Shown here one piece after another: positions 43,973-53,386 of a stretch of DNA of 64,000 nucleotides. The stretch is from the NCBI GenBank assembly GCA_951813065.1, contig CATOTH010000009.1, positions 558,001 through 622,000 of the forward strand. The letters run 5' to 3'. The number at the start of each line of letters is the position of its first letter. Positions within the stretch are counted from its first letter, which is position 1. Source of the DNA: an uncultured Bryobacterales bacterium (GTDB taxonomy: Bacteria > Acidobacteriota > Terriglobia > Bryobacterales > UBA6623). The translations under genes were made by a program, and so were the position numbers. The notes beneath the pieces were generated by a model. That model ran no database searches. It was not told the origin of the DNA and was given only the letters and a program-made list of their open reading frames with translations.

Positions 43973-44696
43973 TCTCTGAAATATTGACCAGTTCTTGCTG
44001 AGCGGAAATCAAAGGCGCTATCCCGGTTTCTGCCAGCGCTACTAGCGCGTCCAACTGGTTCTTCGAATACGTCTGTCCTTCGGCGCTGGCCTGCAATTCT
44101 ATGAACTCCCCGGTGGAAGTCATCACGACGTTCATGTCCACGTCCGCCCGCGAGTCCTCCTCATAGCAGAGGTCGAGCAGTGTCCTGCCATCGACAATTC
44201 CAACGCTTGTGGCCGCAACGTAGTGCCGCAATGGCATCTCGGGAATGGCTTCGAATTCGACCAGCGCCTTGATGGCCATCGCCATCGCGACCCAGCCGCC
44301 CGTGACTGCCGCCGTGCGCGTGCCGCCGTCAGCTTGCATGACATCGCAGTCGACGATGACCGTGCGTTCTCCCAAGCGAGCCATATCGACCGATGTTCTG
44401 AGCGAACGACCGATCAAGCGTTGGATTTCGGATGTCCGACCGGACGGGCGTCCGCGTTCCACCTCTCGAGGCGTTCGGGTCGATGTGGATCGAGGCAGCA
44501 TTGCATACTCCGCCGTAACCCAACCGCGTCCGGTGCCTCGGAGGAAGCGTGGGACGGAGTCCTCCACCGTCGCGGCGCAAATGACCTTCGTGTGCCCGGT
44601 CTCGATAAGCGCGGAACCCTCCGCGCAGGCAAGGATCCCAGGCTGAATTCTAGTTTGGCGACCCTGATCGAGCCGTCTTCCATCAATGCGTGTCAA
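43965..44696 (-). CDS. rph: Ribonuclease PH
   Basis: The 243-residue phosphorolytic 3'-5' exoribonuclease trims tRNA 3' ends. The N-terminal ALIETGHTKVICAATVEDSVP and GTGRGWVTAEYAMLPRST, then RTSEIQRLIGRSLRTSVDM, VDCDVMQADGGTRTAAVTGG and LDLCYEEDSRADVDMNVV, cover the whole RNase PH fold and its phosphate site. The start is TTG at 44696, preceded by GGGAG; no ATG lies in range. It overlaps rdgB by eight bases and leads the operon. Confidence 0.95.
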   Translation of the reverse strand: MTRIDGRRLDQGRQTRIQPGILACAEGSALIETGHTKVICAATVEDSVPRFLRGTGRGWVTAEYAMLPRSTSTRTPREVERGRPSGRTSEIQRLIGRSLRTSVDMARLGERTVIVDCDVMQADGGTRTAAVTGGWVAMAMAIKALVEFEAIPEMPLRHYVAATSVGIVDGRTLLDLCYEEDSRADVDMNVVMTSTGEFIELQASAEGQTYSKNQLDALVALAETGIAPLISAQQELVNISENA

Positions 44697-44949
44697 TTCG
44701 CATTATCTCCCTCTCGGCCTGCCTCGGCAAACCGTTCCGTGGCTGGGTGTGATCAAGTCTTTGGCCGCAGTGCTGCTTTGGCGAAAACGCAACTGATCAC
44801 CGCTTGACACGCAGTTCGGCACCGCGAGCCCGGATGACAGAATTTGCCGTCACCGACCCAAAAACGTGCCCTCCTGGGGCCGCGAAACCGGTTCGCAGTA
44901 TAGTACGCTAACGCTAGCCAAGGAATCCGTGGCGGGCGGAGCATTGCCA

Positions 44950-45585
44950 GTGAATTTGCCCAACATACTAACTCTGTCGAGGATCTTCTTGGTTCCTCTG
45001 CTCGTAGCGGTCTTGCTTCGCAGCGATGCGGTCGAGTTGGACGCCGGGCTAGTTGTGTTGACCCGCGAGGTGATCGCCCTGAGCATCTTCCTCGCCGCGG
45101 CTCTGACCGATCTGTTGGACGGGTATATCGCCCGACGAAGACGGCAGGTCACCGCTGTCGGGAAGCTGCTCGACCCGATCGCCGACAAATTGCTCGTTTC
45201 GGCCGCATTGATCTCCTTGGTGGAGCTGGGCCGAGTCGAAGCGTGGATGGTTGTGTTGATCGTGAGTCGGGAATTTGCGGTTTCCGCGCTGCGCAACGTC
45301 GCCCTCGACCAAGGGATCACGATTTCGGCAAGCGACTTCGGGAAGGCCAAGATGGTCGCCCAAGTCACTGCCGTGTCACTGCTGCTTCTGGCCCCTCGCT
45401 CACCGGTCATCGAGCAAGCCGGATATATCGTGCTCTGGCTGGCAATTTTGGTCACGCTCTGGTCGATGGTCGACTACTTCATGGCCTTCTGGCATCGCCC
45501 CGGAATAGGGTTGGAAACGGAGCCGGAGTCCGATGACGCAGGTGTCATCCACAAGAATGTACCGGAAACGGGGAACCAGCCGTAG
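44950..45585 (+). CDS. pgsA: CDP-diacylglycerol-glycerol-3-phosphate phosphatidyltransferase
   Basis: The 211-residue inner-membrane enzyme makes phosphatidylglycerol phosphate from CDP-diacylglycerol. The CDP-alcohol phosphotransferase motif is complete: DLLDGYIARRRRQ followed by GKLLDPIADK, with the canonical spacing of Asp, Gly, Ala-Arg and Asp residues. NLPNILTLSRIFLVPLL is the usual N-terminus. I chose the GTG at 44950 with GGAG nine bases upstream; a GTG further upstream, with AAGGA before it, is an alternative. The polar C-terminal tail of about 30 residues is longer than usual and unconserved. Confidence 0.92.
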   Translation: MNLPNILTLSRIFLVPLLVAVLLRSDAVELDAGLVVLTREVIALSIFLAAALTDLLDGYIARRRRQVTAVGKLLDPIADKLLVSAALISLVELGRVEAWMVVLIVSREFAVSALRNVALDQGITISASDFGKAKMVAQVTAVSLLLLAPRSPVIEQAGYIVLWLAILVTLWSMVDYFMAFWHRPGIGLETEPESDDAGVIHKNVPETGNQP

Positions 45586-45700
45586 TCGGGTAGCGTGCGC
45601 CGCTGCGGGCAATGCTCCAAGGTGGAACACGGGTCCCAGATCGCCGGATGCGCACTCGCACCGGGGAGTGTGATGGCACAGAGCGCAACACGCCGCAGGA

Positions 45701-46231
45701 TCACTGGAGAAGCGGTTCAACAATCTTTCTGAAGTTGGCCTCAAAGCTGTCGAACCAAGCCTGCTCGGATCCCTGGTGTTCTTCTCGAATGATCCCGTCC
45801 TTGTCGAGGAAGACCAGATACGGGTAGTAAATCCTGGTCATCACCGAGGTGCCGGTAATCCTGGAGAACTGCTCTCGCGAGGAGAGTGCGAGCGGAAAGC
45901 TGGCTTGGAACCTAGCCGCGAAGTTGCGCAATCCGGCCTCGTCCGTTGCGTTGAGGGACAGGCCAATCATCTTGAACCCCGATTTCTGCAATTCGCGGTA
46001 GATCGGATCGACCTGGACGGAGGTCTGCTGACAATGAGGGCATTCTGTCGAGAAGAACATCAGCACGGCCGCGTTCCCACGTAATGACTCGAGCGAAACG
46101 CGACGCCCGTCGAACGCCACAACCTCGAATGGCTGCGCGGGACCCGGAGCGGCAATGGCATTGGTCGCCAGAGCGGTCGCGACCGCAAGCAAAGCCAGAT
46201 TTCTCAGCATTCTAGGTTTCCCCTTTCTCAT
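45701..46231 (-). CDS. Exported TlpA-like redoxin
   Basis: The 176-residue protein has a Sec signal (RKGKPRMLRNLALLAVATALATNAIAA) and a thioredoxin-like fold. The active site FFSTECPHCQQTSVQ has the CxxC pair, and IYYPYLVFLDKDGII is near the cis-Pro position. It should act in the periplasm in disulfide or peroxide chemistry. The ATG at 46231 overlaps the previous gene's stop (ATGA), which I used to choose it over the ATG at 46210. It is third in an envelope operon after a lipoprotein-sorting-like protein and an HExxH protein. Confidence 0.85.
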   Translation of the reverse strand: MRKGKPRMLRNLALLAVATALATNAIAAPGPAQPFEVVAFDGRRVSLESLRGNAAVLMFFSTECPHCQQTSVQVDPIYRELQKSGFKMIGLSLNATDEAGLRNFAARFQASFPLALSSREQFSRITGTSVMTRIYYPYLVFLDKDGIIREEHQGSEQAWFDSFEANFRKIVEPLLQ

Positions 46232-47490
46232 GATGCGGGCAATCCTTCGACACCCTGCACAACCGTGCCCACCTGTTCGAGCACCACGCGATGCTGACCA
46301 ACAACGCCTTCGCAACGGGACTCGCCGCTGTCGAGAAGCTTCAGTCCGGCACGCTTCTTCTCACAGATTTGCCGATAGAGATGATAGTACTCGCTTGCGG
46401 CCTCCACATCTTCCCACCTCACGGCATAGCGAAGGATTGCGTCGCCAGTACGCGCCCGCTCCAGAATTTCGAATTGAGATCCCCGCCACTTGTCGAGCAA
46501 TTCGCCGAAGTCTTCACTCCCCAAGTGGTGCTGGATCAGGATCTTGTGGTCAAGTTGGCCGAACGTTCCGTCAAAGACCCGCTTGTACCCCTTCGGGACT
46601 GAGATCCGGGGCAGCGCGGGCGGTTCCGGGACCGTGCCTGTCAGATAGAGTTCGGGTTGCAGTATTTGCTGCGTAGTTGCGGGCGGGGTTTGGAAGACCC
46701 GCTTAAACCCGTCTTGTCCGAAACGCTCGACCATATCGTGCTGAAACAGCAGTCCGTCGGTGTAAGGGAAAATCAGCACTTCGCGGAAGTACGTCGGAGT
46801 GCTGTCGTAGACAGGGAATTGCTGGGCCTCGAATCGAGTGGCACTGGCGGTTGCGATCGCGAGAATCCGGTTTCCTTCCAGCGACTTTCCGGACTGCCGC
46901 ATCGCCCACTCGGTCATGACCCAAGATGCCTGCCCCTCCACGGCGGCAAGCCTTGCAACTTGCGACTCGGCCTCGCGGGTGGATTGCATGTACTTGAGCA
47001 GGTTGAAGTTCTGATCATCCACCGCATGGACGAGTTCGTGAACCAGCGCGTATTCGAGCGCGTCCCGTGGTGCCCAATCCGCGAGGTAGAGGTTGCGTCG
47101 TTTGAAATCGTAGAGGGCCCAGGCTTGCTCGCTGAGCAAATCAAGGACCGTCTCTTCGTAGTCGAAGTCCGCCGGGACCAAGCCGAAGAGCCGCAGGAAC
47201 AAGACTTCCCGACGCATCTGGCGCGAGTTGTTTTCCTTGCGCATCTGCTCTTGGTAGAGCTTGCGGAATGCAGGCTTGGTGATGGTTTTCAGCGACACCG
47301 GTCGCCGCGGGCCGAAGCCCATGATTTCTCGCAGTTCGTCCAAGATCGACTCGACTTTCGAGAAAACTCCTCTCGCGGGTTGATCCGTTGGTTCGGGTTC
47401 CGCCCGCGCCGAGCCGGTCGCGAGGATGCAGGCGAGGACGATAGCGAGCCGTCCGTTGAGGACTCCAATTCTCGAGATCTTCAGGCTCAT
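46228..47490 (-). CDS. Exported HExxH-type putative metalloprotease
   Basis: The 420-residue protein begins with a Sec signal (LNGRLAIVLACILATGSARA). The metal-site motif is ALVHELVHAVDDQNFNL, followed by REAESQVARLAAVEGQASWV, an arrangement of HExxH plus a downstream Glu found in gluzincin-like proteins. No other peptidase signature is recognised, and substrates are unknown. The C-terminal half (FQTPPATTQQILQPELYL, LDHKILIQHHLG) looks like a substrate or partner domain. It is translationally coupled to the downstream redoxin, and the upstream lipoprotein-sorting-like gene is 105 bases away. Confidence 0.78.
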   Translation of the reverse strand: MSLKISRIGVLNGRLAIVLACILATGSARAEPEPTDQPARGVFSKVESILDELREIMGFGPRRPVSLKTITKPAFRKLYQEQMRKENNSRQMRREVLFLRLFGLVPADFDYEETVLDLLSEQAWALYDFKRRNLYLADWAPRDALEYALVHELVHAVDDQNFNLLKYMQSTREAESQVARLAAVEGQASWVMTEWAMRQSGKSLEGNRILAIATASATRFEAQQFPVYDSTPTYFREVLIFPYTDGLLFQHDMVERFGQDGFKRVFQTPPATTQQILQPELYLTGTVPEPPALPRISVPKGYKRVFDGTFGQLDHKILIQHHLGSEDFGELLDKWRGSQFEILERARTGDAILRYAVRWEDVEAASEYYHLYRQICEKKRAGLKLLDSGESRCEGVVGQHRVVLEQVGTVVQGVEGLPAS

Positions 47491-47595
47491 CGGGAATGGC
47501 GGCGCAATAAAGGACAGAAAGCGCGAGAAGCGCGGCGGAGGTCGTGAAGGTGATTGGGGCCAACCACTGTCACCGCCCCATCAACAAACTAGGGG

Positions 47596-48399
47596 TCAGG
47601 GTTGCGGCTGCTCGCCGCCAGGCTGCCCGTCTTCCTCGACGACGTCGCCGAAGGTGATCGTTGACGTGCCCAGGAACTTCTTGTAGTTCTCGTACTTGAT
47701 GATCATGCGAATCTTTTGCGGACCCGACCTGAATGGCAGCGTGTCGTCCGCCCGCGTGTAGACGGGAAACCAGTATTCGCCGTCGATCTGGTCGCGGTAC
47801 GTCTCGAAACGCGGAAACTGGTGGTCCTTCTTCGCGTCGGTCTTGCCAACGCCCTTGCCGTACGTCTTCACGATTTGCAATCCGATTTGGTCGACCCAGA
47901 TCTGGCCCTCGAAATAGCGCTTGCCCTTGACGAGTTGCTTCGGCTTGACCGAGAACATGTAGGTGTCGATCTCGTCGACCCTTTGTTCCCCGAGGTAGTC
48001 GATTCGGTATTCGTGGGCGTTTTCCCGTGTCATAACGAACGGCTGGACACTGCGGAGGTCTTCCAGGTCCTCTGGAGTCAGCACGATGTTCTTCAGCGAT
48101 GAGGGCGGTGCAAAGATCACTTTCTCGACACGCTTGCTATCGGCATCGAAGAGAACGTCCTGAACCATCTCCCAGCGGCCCCGCACGCTTCCGGAATTGC
48201 TGTACTCGAGAATCTTCACCGAATGGCGATAGATGTAAGCCTCGCGCGCCTGCGAGAACTCGGTTTCCTTGTCGATGAAGCGCTCGATGATCTCTTCAAC
48301 CGGAACATCGGGCTCGACAACCGCCGCCCTTGAAGGCGGTGCAGCGACGACAAGGCAGGCCGCCAAGAAAACCAAGAACGCGGCAGGAGGGACTCGCAT
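47596..48399 (-). CDS. Exported outer-membrane lipoprotein-sorting-like protein
   Basis: The 267-residue protein has a Sec signal (AAFLVFLAACLVVAAPPSRA). Its beta-rich body, with GRWEMVQDVLFDADSKRVEK, EYRIDYLGEQRVDEIDTYMF, RYFEGQIWVDQIGLQIVKT and GEYWFPVYTRADDTL, resembles the LolA/LolB-like fold used to carry lipids or lipoproteins across the periplasm. No lipobox was seen. The exact ligand is unknown. It is the first gene of a three-gene minus-strand operon and is divergent from a sulfatase gene. Confidence 0.75.
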   Translation of the reverse strand: MRVPPAAFLVFLAACLVVAAPPSRAAVVEPDVPVEEIIERFIDKETEFSQAREAYIYRHSVKILEYSNSGSVRGRWEMVQDVLFDADSKRVEKVIFAPPSSLKNIVLTPEDLEDLRSVQPFVMTRENAHEYRIDYLGEQRVDEIDTYMFSVKPKQLVKGKRYFEGQIWVDQIGLQIVKTYGKGVGKTDAKKDHQFPRFETYRDQIDGEYWFPVYTRADDTLPFRSGPQKIRMIIKYENYKKFLGTSTITFGDVVEEDGQPGGEQPQP

Positions 48400-48533
48400 G
48401 GCAGGTTACTCGCTATTGTACAGACGGCCGCAAGGGAGCAAATGTTGCGCAACTGAAATTTCTTCAACTGTTTGCTCTCTGGATCCTGGTCGCGCCACGA
48501 GAGCTTCGACAGCGCCGGGGGCGCTCCGGTACG

Positions 48534-50096
48534 ATGGTTTGGATGCTCTTGCGGAACGTCTTCCTTTCGCTCTCGGTCTCGCTCACAGCGATTGCGGCGG
48601 TAAACCCAGTCCCCGACTCGGTAGTGCCGGAAAGAATCGATGGGGCGCAGCCTCGAAACGTCGTCTTCATCCTCGCAGACGACCATCGCTATGACGCGAT
48701 GTCCTTCTTGAATCATCAGTTCGCGCGGACGCCGCACATGGACGCAATGGCGAACAATGGCGTGCATCTCAAGAATGCCTTTGTCGGCACTTCCCTGTGT
48801 TCACCCAGCCGGGCTTCGATCCTGACCGGCCTGTACACGTTCCGCCACAGGGTGATAGACAACAACCGAATGGTTCCGGAAGGCACATTGTTCTTCCCTC
48901 AATACCTTCAGGCTGCCGGATACGCGACGGCATTCGTCGGCAAGTGGCATATGGGTGCGGCTGACGACGCGCCCCGGCCGGGATTCGATCGCTGGGTCAG
49001 CTTCCGGGGCCAAGGGCACTACCTGCCGCCCAATCCAAACTACACGCTGAACGTTGACGGAGAGCGGGTCAAGCAGAAGGGCTACATCACCGATGAGCTC
49101 ACAGATTACGCAATCGACTGGCTTGATGAGCAGGACCCGGCAGGGAAGCCGTTCTTCCTGTACCTTTCGCACAAGGCCGTACATGCCAACTTCACCCCCG
49201 CGGAGCGACACAAGGGCAGCCTGGATGACGCACCCTTCAAGCGCCCGGCGAGTGAAGCGGACACTGCCGAGAACTACCGTGGCAAGCCTCGCTGGCTCAG
49301 GGACCAGCGGAACAGCTGGCACGGCGTCGATTTCCCATACCACAGTGCGCTTGACGTCGAACGCTACTACAAGCAGTACAACGAAGCCCTGATGGCGGTG
49401 GACGACAGCTTGGGGCGCATCATGAAGCAGCTGGGTGAGATGGGCATTGCCGACGAGACGCTTGTGATCTACATGGGCGACAACGGCTTCATGTTTGGAG
49501 AGCACGGACTGATCGACAAGCGCGTTGCTTATGAGACGTCCATCCGCGTTCCGATGCTAATGCAATGTCCGGAACTATTCCGGGGCGGGACCGTTGTCGA
49601 GCGAGTGGTTGCCAACATCGATGTCGCGCCAACCGTGCTCGAGGCGATGGGGCTGGCGAAACCGCCCCACATGGACGGGCAGAGCTTCCTGCCGCTTGGA
49701 ATGGGAAAGGACATTCCATGGAGGGACTATTTCCTGTACGTCTACTACTGGGAGAAGAACTTTCCCCACACACCAACGCAGTTCGCCCTGCGCGGAGATC
49801 GATTCAAGTACATCACCTACTACGGGCTCTGGGACTCAGACGAACTCTATGACCTTCAGGAGGATCCCGGAGAGACTCGGAACCTGCTCCACGAAGAGGA
49901 GCACGCAAGGACTGCCAAGGAAATGGAGGCCAGCCTCTACCAGATGATGGCGGACCTCGGCGGAATGACGATTCCGCTGAACGCGCCACGCGGCAGTTCG
50001 CAGAACAAGCGCCTGCGGGGCCGGGGCGGTTCGGAGGCGGCAGACTTTCCTTCAGTGATGGTGCTTGACGAGCCCATTCACCGCAACGCGCAATAG
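48534..50096 (+). CDS. Type I (formylglycine) sulfatase, exported
   Basis: The 520-residue protein has a Sec signal (LLRNVFLSLSVSLTAIAA). VVFILADDHRYDAM carries the metal-binding D49-D50. The signature CSPSR is at residues 89-93 with C89 as the formylglycine site. GKWHMGA, MGDNGFMFGEHGLIDKR and PFFLYLSHKAVHANF are further sulfatase landmarks. The last 50 residues form a basic and acidic tail (KRLRGRGGSEAADF). ATG 48534 is preferred over an in-frame start 68 codons upstream, which would overlap the divergent gene. The substrate is unknown. Confidence 0.92.
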   Translation: MVWMLLRNVFLSLSVSLTAIAAVNPVPDSVVPERIDGAQPRNVVFILADDHRYDAMSFLNHQFARTPHMDAMANNGVHLKNAFVGTSLCSPSRASILTGLYTFRHRVIDNNRMVPEGTLFFPQYLQAAGYATAFVGKWHMGAADDAPRPGFDRWVSFRGQGHYLPPNPNYTLNVDGERVKQKGYITDELTDYAIDWLDEQDPAGKPFFLYLSHKAVHANFTPAERHKGSLDDAPFKRPASEADTAENYRGKPRWLRDQRNSWHGVDFPYHSALDVERYYKQYNEALMAVDDSLGRIMKQLGEMGIADETLVIYMGDNGFMFGEHGLIDKRVAYETSIRVPMLMQCPELFRGGTVVERVVANIDVAPTVLEAMGLAKPPHMDGQSFLPLGMGKDIPWRDYFLYVYYWEKNFPHTPTQFALRGDRFKYITYYGLWDSDELYDLQEDPGETRNLLHEEEHARTAKEMEASLYQMMADLGGMTIPLNAPRGSSQNKRLRGRGGSEAADFPSVMVLDEPIHRNAQ

Positions 50097-50185
50097 GGCG
50101 CACATTCAGCGACAGGCTGGCGTTGGTAGTCCGCGTTAGAACTCGGTAGGGGACCGCGTGTCCTGTGCTAGCATTGCGGGACGCG

Positions 50186-51544
50186 ATGCCCGGAGCACAG
50201 CACCAGGACCCATACGCCCTCCACCCGGGCCACATTGCGGATCCGCCAAGTGCTTTCCGTGGAATCATCCGGCTGGTCGGCCCGGGACTGATTCTCGCGA
50301 GTTCGATCGTCGGATCGGGCGAATTGATCGCGACGACGGTCCTGGGGGCTGAGAACGGCTACATCCTGCTCTGGCTCATCATCGTGAGCTGCCTCGTCAA
50401 GACGGTCGTGCAGAACGAGCTCGGCCGCTACGCGATCGGCACCGGCAAGACGACCCTAGAAGCGTTCAACAGCGTTCCGGGCCCACGCCTGAAGGTCTCC
50501 TGGCTGGTTTGGATGTGGTGCGCCATGGTCACGGCCACATTGTTCCAGGTCGGTGCGATGCTTGGCGGCATTTCGGAGATCCTCAACCGCGCGTTCCCTG
50601 CTGTGCCGATCACCGCCTTCGTCTGGTTGTTGGCCGGACTCACCATGGTTCTGCTCATCGTGGGCAAGTACGTCTTGGTGGAGCGGATCGCGATGGGCCT
50701 GGTCGTGAGCTTCACTTTACTGACTGTGAGTTGCTGCTTTCTCCTCCTGAAGCTCCCGCAGTACTTCAGCTGGGGTGAGGTCTTGAACGGACTTACATTT
50801 CAGCCACCTGCGGGAGGGATGGCTACCGCCGTGGCGGCCTTCGGCATCACGGGGGTTGGGGCTACAGAACTCGTGATGTATCCGTATTGGTGCATCGAGA
50901 AGGGCTACGCAAGGTACGCGGGCCGCCGTGACGACTCGCCCGGGTGGTCAAAGCGCGCGCTCGGATGGATCCGCGTGATGGGCTTTGATGTCCTGTTTTC
51001 GATGGTGGTATACACCTTCGCGACGATTGCCTTCTATTTCCTGGGTGCAGGCGTTCTCAAGGGGATGGGACTGATTCCGGAAGGGTCCGAGATGGTGCGG
51101 GTACTCTCGAGTATTTACACCGAGACACTGGGAGGCTGGTCGTTCGGGCTCTTTATGGTCGGGGCGTTCGCAGTCCTGTATTCGACGGTCTTCGCTTCCA
51201 CTGCGGCCCACTGCCGTGTCTGGGCCGACCTGATCGGTATGGTCGGCATTTACGACCGCAACAACTACAAGCTCCGTCTGCGTGCCACCCGGGCGTTCGT
51301 CGTGATCCTCCTCGTGGTTCCCTGCCTTTACTTCATGTGGATCAAGGAACCGGTACTGATGGTCAAGATCGGCGGAATCGCCCAAGCGATCATGCTCCCG
51401 GTCATTGGCGGATTCGCACTCTATCTGCGATACAAGCGGATGCCGTCGAGCATTTTGCCGAAGCCTTGGATCACCGTGGCGCTTTGGGTTTCGGCGGTGC
51501 TCATGGCACTCATGATGGGCTACTCTGCGATCGACCGGCTGTAG
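50186..51544 (+). CDS. Nramp-family transporter lacking the usual TM1 metal site
   Basis: The 452-residue protein has about eleven hydrophobic segments and the Nramp fold pattern: TM1 GPGLILASSIVGSGELIATT, an ENG and NELGRY stretch, TM6 GVGATELVMYPYWCIEKGYA. Canonical Nramp metal transporters have Asp-Pro-Gly in TM1 and a Met-Pro-His/Ala style motif in TM6; both are replaced here. This suggests another cation or a non-metal substrate, but homology to Nramp is clear. I use ATG 50186 (PGAQHQDPYALHPG); a GTG at 50165 is possible. It converges with the TRAP transporter operon. Confidence 0.8.
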   Translation: MPGAQHQDPYALHPGHIADPPSAFRGIIRLVGPGLILASSIVGSGELIATTVLGAENGYILLWLIIVSCLVKTVVQNELGRYAIGTGKTTLEAFNSVPGPRLKVSWLVWMWCAMVTATLFQVGAMLGGISEILNRAFPAVPITAFVWLLAGLTMVLLIVGKYVLVERIAMGLVVSFTLLTVSCCFLLLKLPQYFSWGEVLNGLTFQPPAGGMATAVAAFGITGVGATELVMYPYWCIEKGYARYAGRRDDSPGWSKRALGWIRVMGFDVLFSMVVYTFATIAFYFLGAGVLKGMGLIPEGSEMVRVLSSIYTETLGGWSFGLFMVGAFAVLYSTVFASTAAHCRVWADLIGMVGIYDRNNYKLRLRATRAFVVILLVVPCLYFMWIKEPVLMVKIGGIAQAIMLPVIGGFALYLRYKRMPSSILPKPWITVALWVSAVLMALMMGYSAIDRL

Positions 51545-51621
51545 GATTCCAGACGGCTGATTCGGTCGCAGCACTAGCGTTTGGTCTCCGGCACTCGGCA
51601 TGGGTGCCTTGGGTTCGACGC

Positions 51622-52905
51622 TCACGGCATCAACTGGTTCGGCAGCCACAGCACGATCTGCGGAAAGATCGTCGCCAAGAACAGCGTGATTGCGTTCGCG
51701 GCCAAGAAGGGCGCCGCCCCGCGGAAGATCCGGCTGATGTCCAGATTTGCCACTGCCGCCCCGACGTTCAGGCAGGTGCCTACCGGAGGTGTGCACGCGC
51801 CGACCGCGAGGCCCGATACCAAGAGCACTCCGAAGAGTACTGGGGACACTCCGAGCTCCTGCAGTGCCGGTGCAAACACAGGCGTCAGGAGCAGGATTGC
51901 GGGACTGACATCGATCACCGTGCCGGCCGCAAGCACGATCAGGTTTACGATCAGCAGGGTGCCCGTTGCCCCGAGACCGAGGTTGACAACGAATCCGGCC
52001 ACGCCTTCCGGAACCCGCTCAAGCGCCAAGACCCAAATAAAAGCCTGGGAGAGTGCGATCACGATCATGATCTTGGCGCTGGTCATGGCGGCGGAGCGTA
52101 GGCATTCCCACCCAGATCGCACACTCAGCGCTCGGGTCAGGACGAAGCCGGTCAACGCGGCGTAGAGGACACCCAAGGCTGCCGATTCGGTAGCTGTTGC
52201 GACGCCAAGAACAACCGAGCCGACAACGAACACCGGCATCACGAGTACCGGTACGGAGCGAACCGTGCGGGTCATGGCGGACGCCAGTGTCACCGGCTGG
52301 CTGTCAGGCTCAATGCTGCCTCGGGCTAGCAGCAGCACGAGCAGCATCTGCAGCAATCCCACGAGGATTCCCGGAAACACCCCACCGAGGAAGAGTTTCC
52401 CCACCGATTCTTGGGCGACCACGGCATAGAGCACCATCGGAATGCTGGGCGGGATGATCATACCCATGGTCGACGATGCCACTGTGATTCCGGCCGCGAC
52501 TTCCTTTCGGAAGCCACGCGCTTGCATTTCAGGGATCAGCACGGATCCGATCGAAGCCGTGTCGGAAGCCGAGGAGCCCGAGATTCCGCCAAATAGCATG
52601 CTGGCCAGGACATTCACCAAACCGAGTCCGCTGCGGAGCCGGCCCGCTACCAGCATGCTGAAGTCGATCAACCGGGACGTGATCTGCGCCGAATTCATCA
52701 CCTGGCCCATCAGGATGAACAGCGGGAGACTCATCAGCGCGTACGAATCAAGCCCAGCGAAGAGGCGTAACGGGAGCACGAGGAGCAATTGCGGATCGCC
52801 GGAGAGGATGTAGACCAGGACTGCAAGACCTAGGGAGTAGGCAATTGGCACGCCTGCCGCGATAAACACCAGCAGGCTCAGCAGCAGGAGCCCCAACAGA
52901 ATCAC
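51622..52905 (-). CDS. dctM: TRAP transporter large permease subunit
   Basis: The 427-residue inner-membrane protein has about twelve transmembrane helices, the pattern of DctM/SiaM large subunits (LLLVLPLRLFAGLDSYALMS, LFGGISGSSASDTASIGSVLIPEM, IPPSIPMVLYAVVAQESVGKL). It carries organic acids or other solutes with sodium together with the small permease and the periplasmic binding protein encoded just upstream. Its start overlaps the dctQ stop by four bases. The solute is not known. Confidence 0.92.
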   Translation of the reverse strand: MILLGLLLLSLLVFIAAGVPIAYSLGLAVLVYILSGDPQLLLVLPLRLFAGLDSYALMSLPLFILMGQVMNSAQITSRLIDFSMLVAGRLRSGLGLVNVLASMLFGGISGSSASDTASIGSVLIPEMQARGFRKEVAAGITVASSTMGMIIPPSIPMVLYAVVAQESVGKLFLGGVFPGILVGLLQMLLVLLLARGSIEPDSQPVTLASAMTRTVRSVPVLVMPVFVVGSVVLGVATATESAALGVLYAALTGFVLTRALSVRSGWECLRSAAMTSAKIMIVIALSQAFIWVLALERVPEGVAGFVVNLGLGATGTLLIVNLIVLAAGTVIDVSPAILLLTPVFAPALQELGVSPVLFGVLLVSGLAVGACTPPVGTCLNVGAAVANLDISRIFRGAAPFLAANAITLFLATIFPQIVLWLPNQLMP

Positions 52906-53381
52906 CGTTCGGGCTCCTCACGCAATTTAGCGGCGATCCGAGTGCAGCAGTAGATGGCCGCCAGAGCGCAACCGACGGGAACGGCGACCTGGGCGAGCAC
53001 ACGTGGCGCTTGGGTGGCGGGCATGACCGTGTGCCCGGTGACGGCGATCCAGGCGAGGCTTCTTTCGGCGAGTACCAAGTTCAGACCGCCAACAACCATG
53101 AGAGACGCGATCTCCGAGAAGCGTTTCCCGCGCACCCCTAACTTGCGATGCACCAAGTCCAGGCGTATGTGCTCCTCACGCCCGATTGCGACCGCCGCGC
53201 CAATTGCAGATAGATGGACGAAGAGGACGGTTGCAAGTTCGTTGGCGCCCACGAGGCCCGCTTGGAGGAGGTACCGCATCATCACCAGAACGACGATGAT
53301 GCCGAACATGCAAAGCATGCCGCCGGCAAGAGCCGCTTCAAGGACTCTTGTCAATCGGCGCTCGAAATCAAGTAGCCGCAC
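52902..53381 (-). CDS. dctQ: TRAP transporter small permease subunit
   Basis: The 159-residue protein has four transmembrane helices with the DctQ pattern (RVLEAALAGGMLCMFGIIVVLVM, ATVLFVHLSAIGAAVAIGREEHIRLDL, RFSEIASLMVVGGLNLVLAE). It sits between the binding-protein gene (five bases upstream) and dctM (four-base overlap), completing the transporter operon. Confidence 0.92.
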   Translation of the reverse strand: MRLLDFERRLTRVLEAALAGGMLCMFGIIVVLVMMRYLLQAGLVGANELATVLFVHLSAIGAAVAIGREEHIRLDLVHRKLGVRGKRFSEIASLMVVGGLNLVLAERSLAWIAVTGHTVMPATQAPRVLAQVAVPVGCALAAIYCCTRIAAKLREEPER

Positions 53382-53386
53382 GTGCG

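Noticed and set aside
50948..51796. 282-codon minus-strand frame across the Nramp gene end
   Set aside because: Antisense to a membrane transporter; composition is that of a shadow frame.
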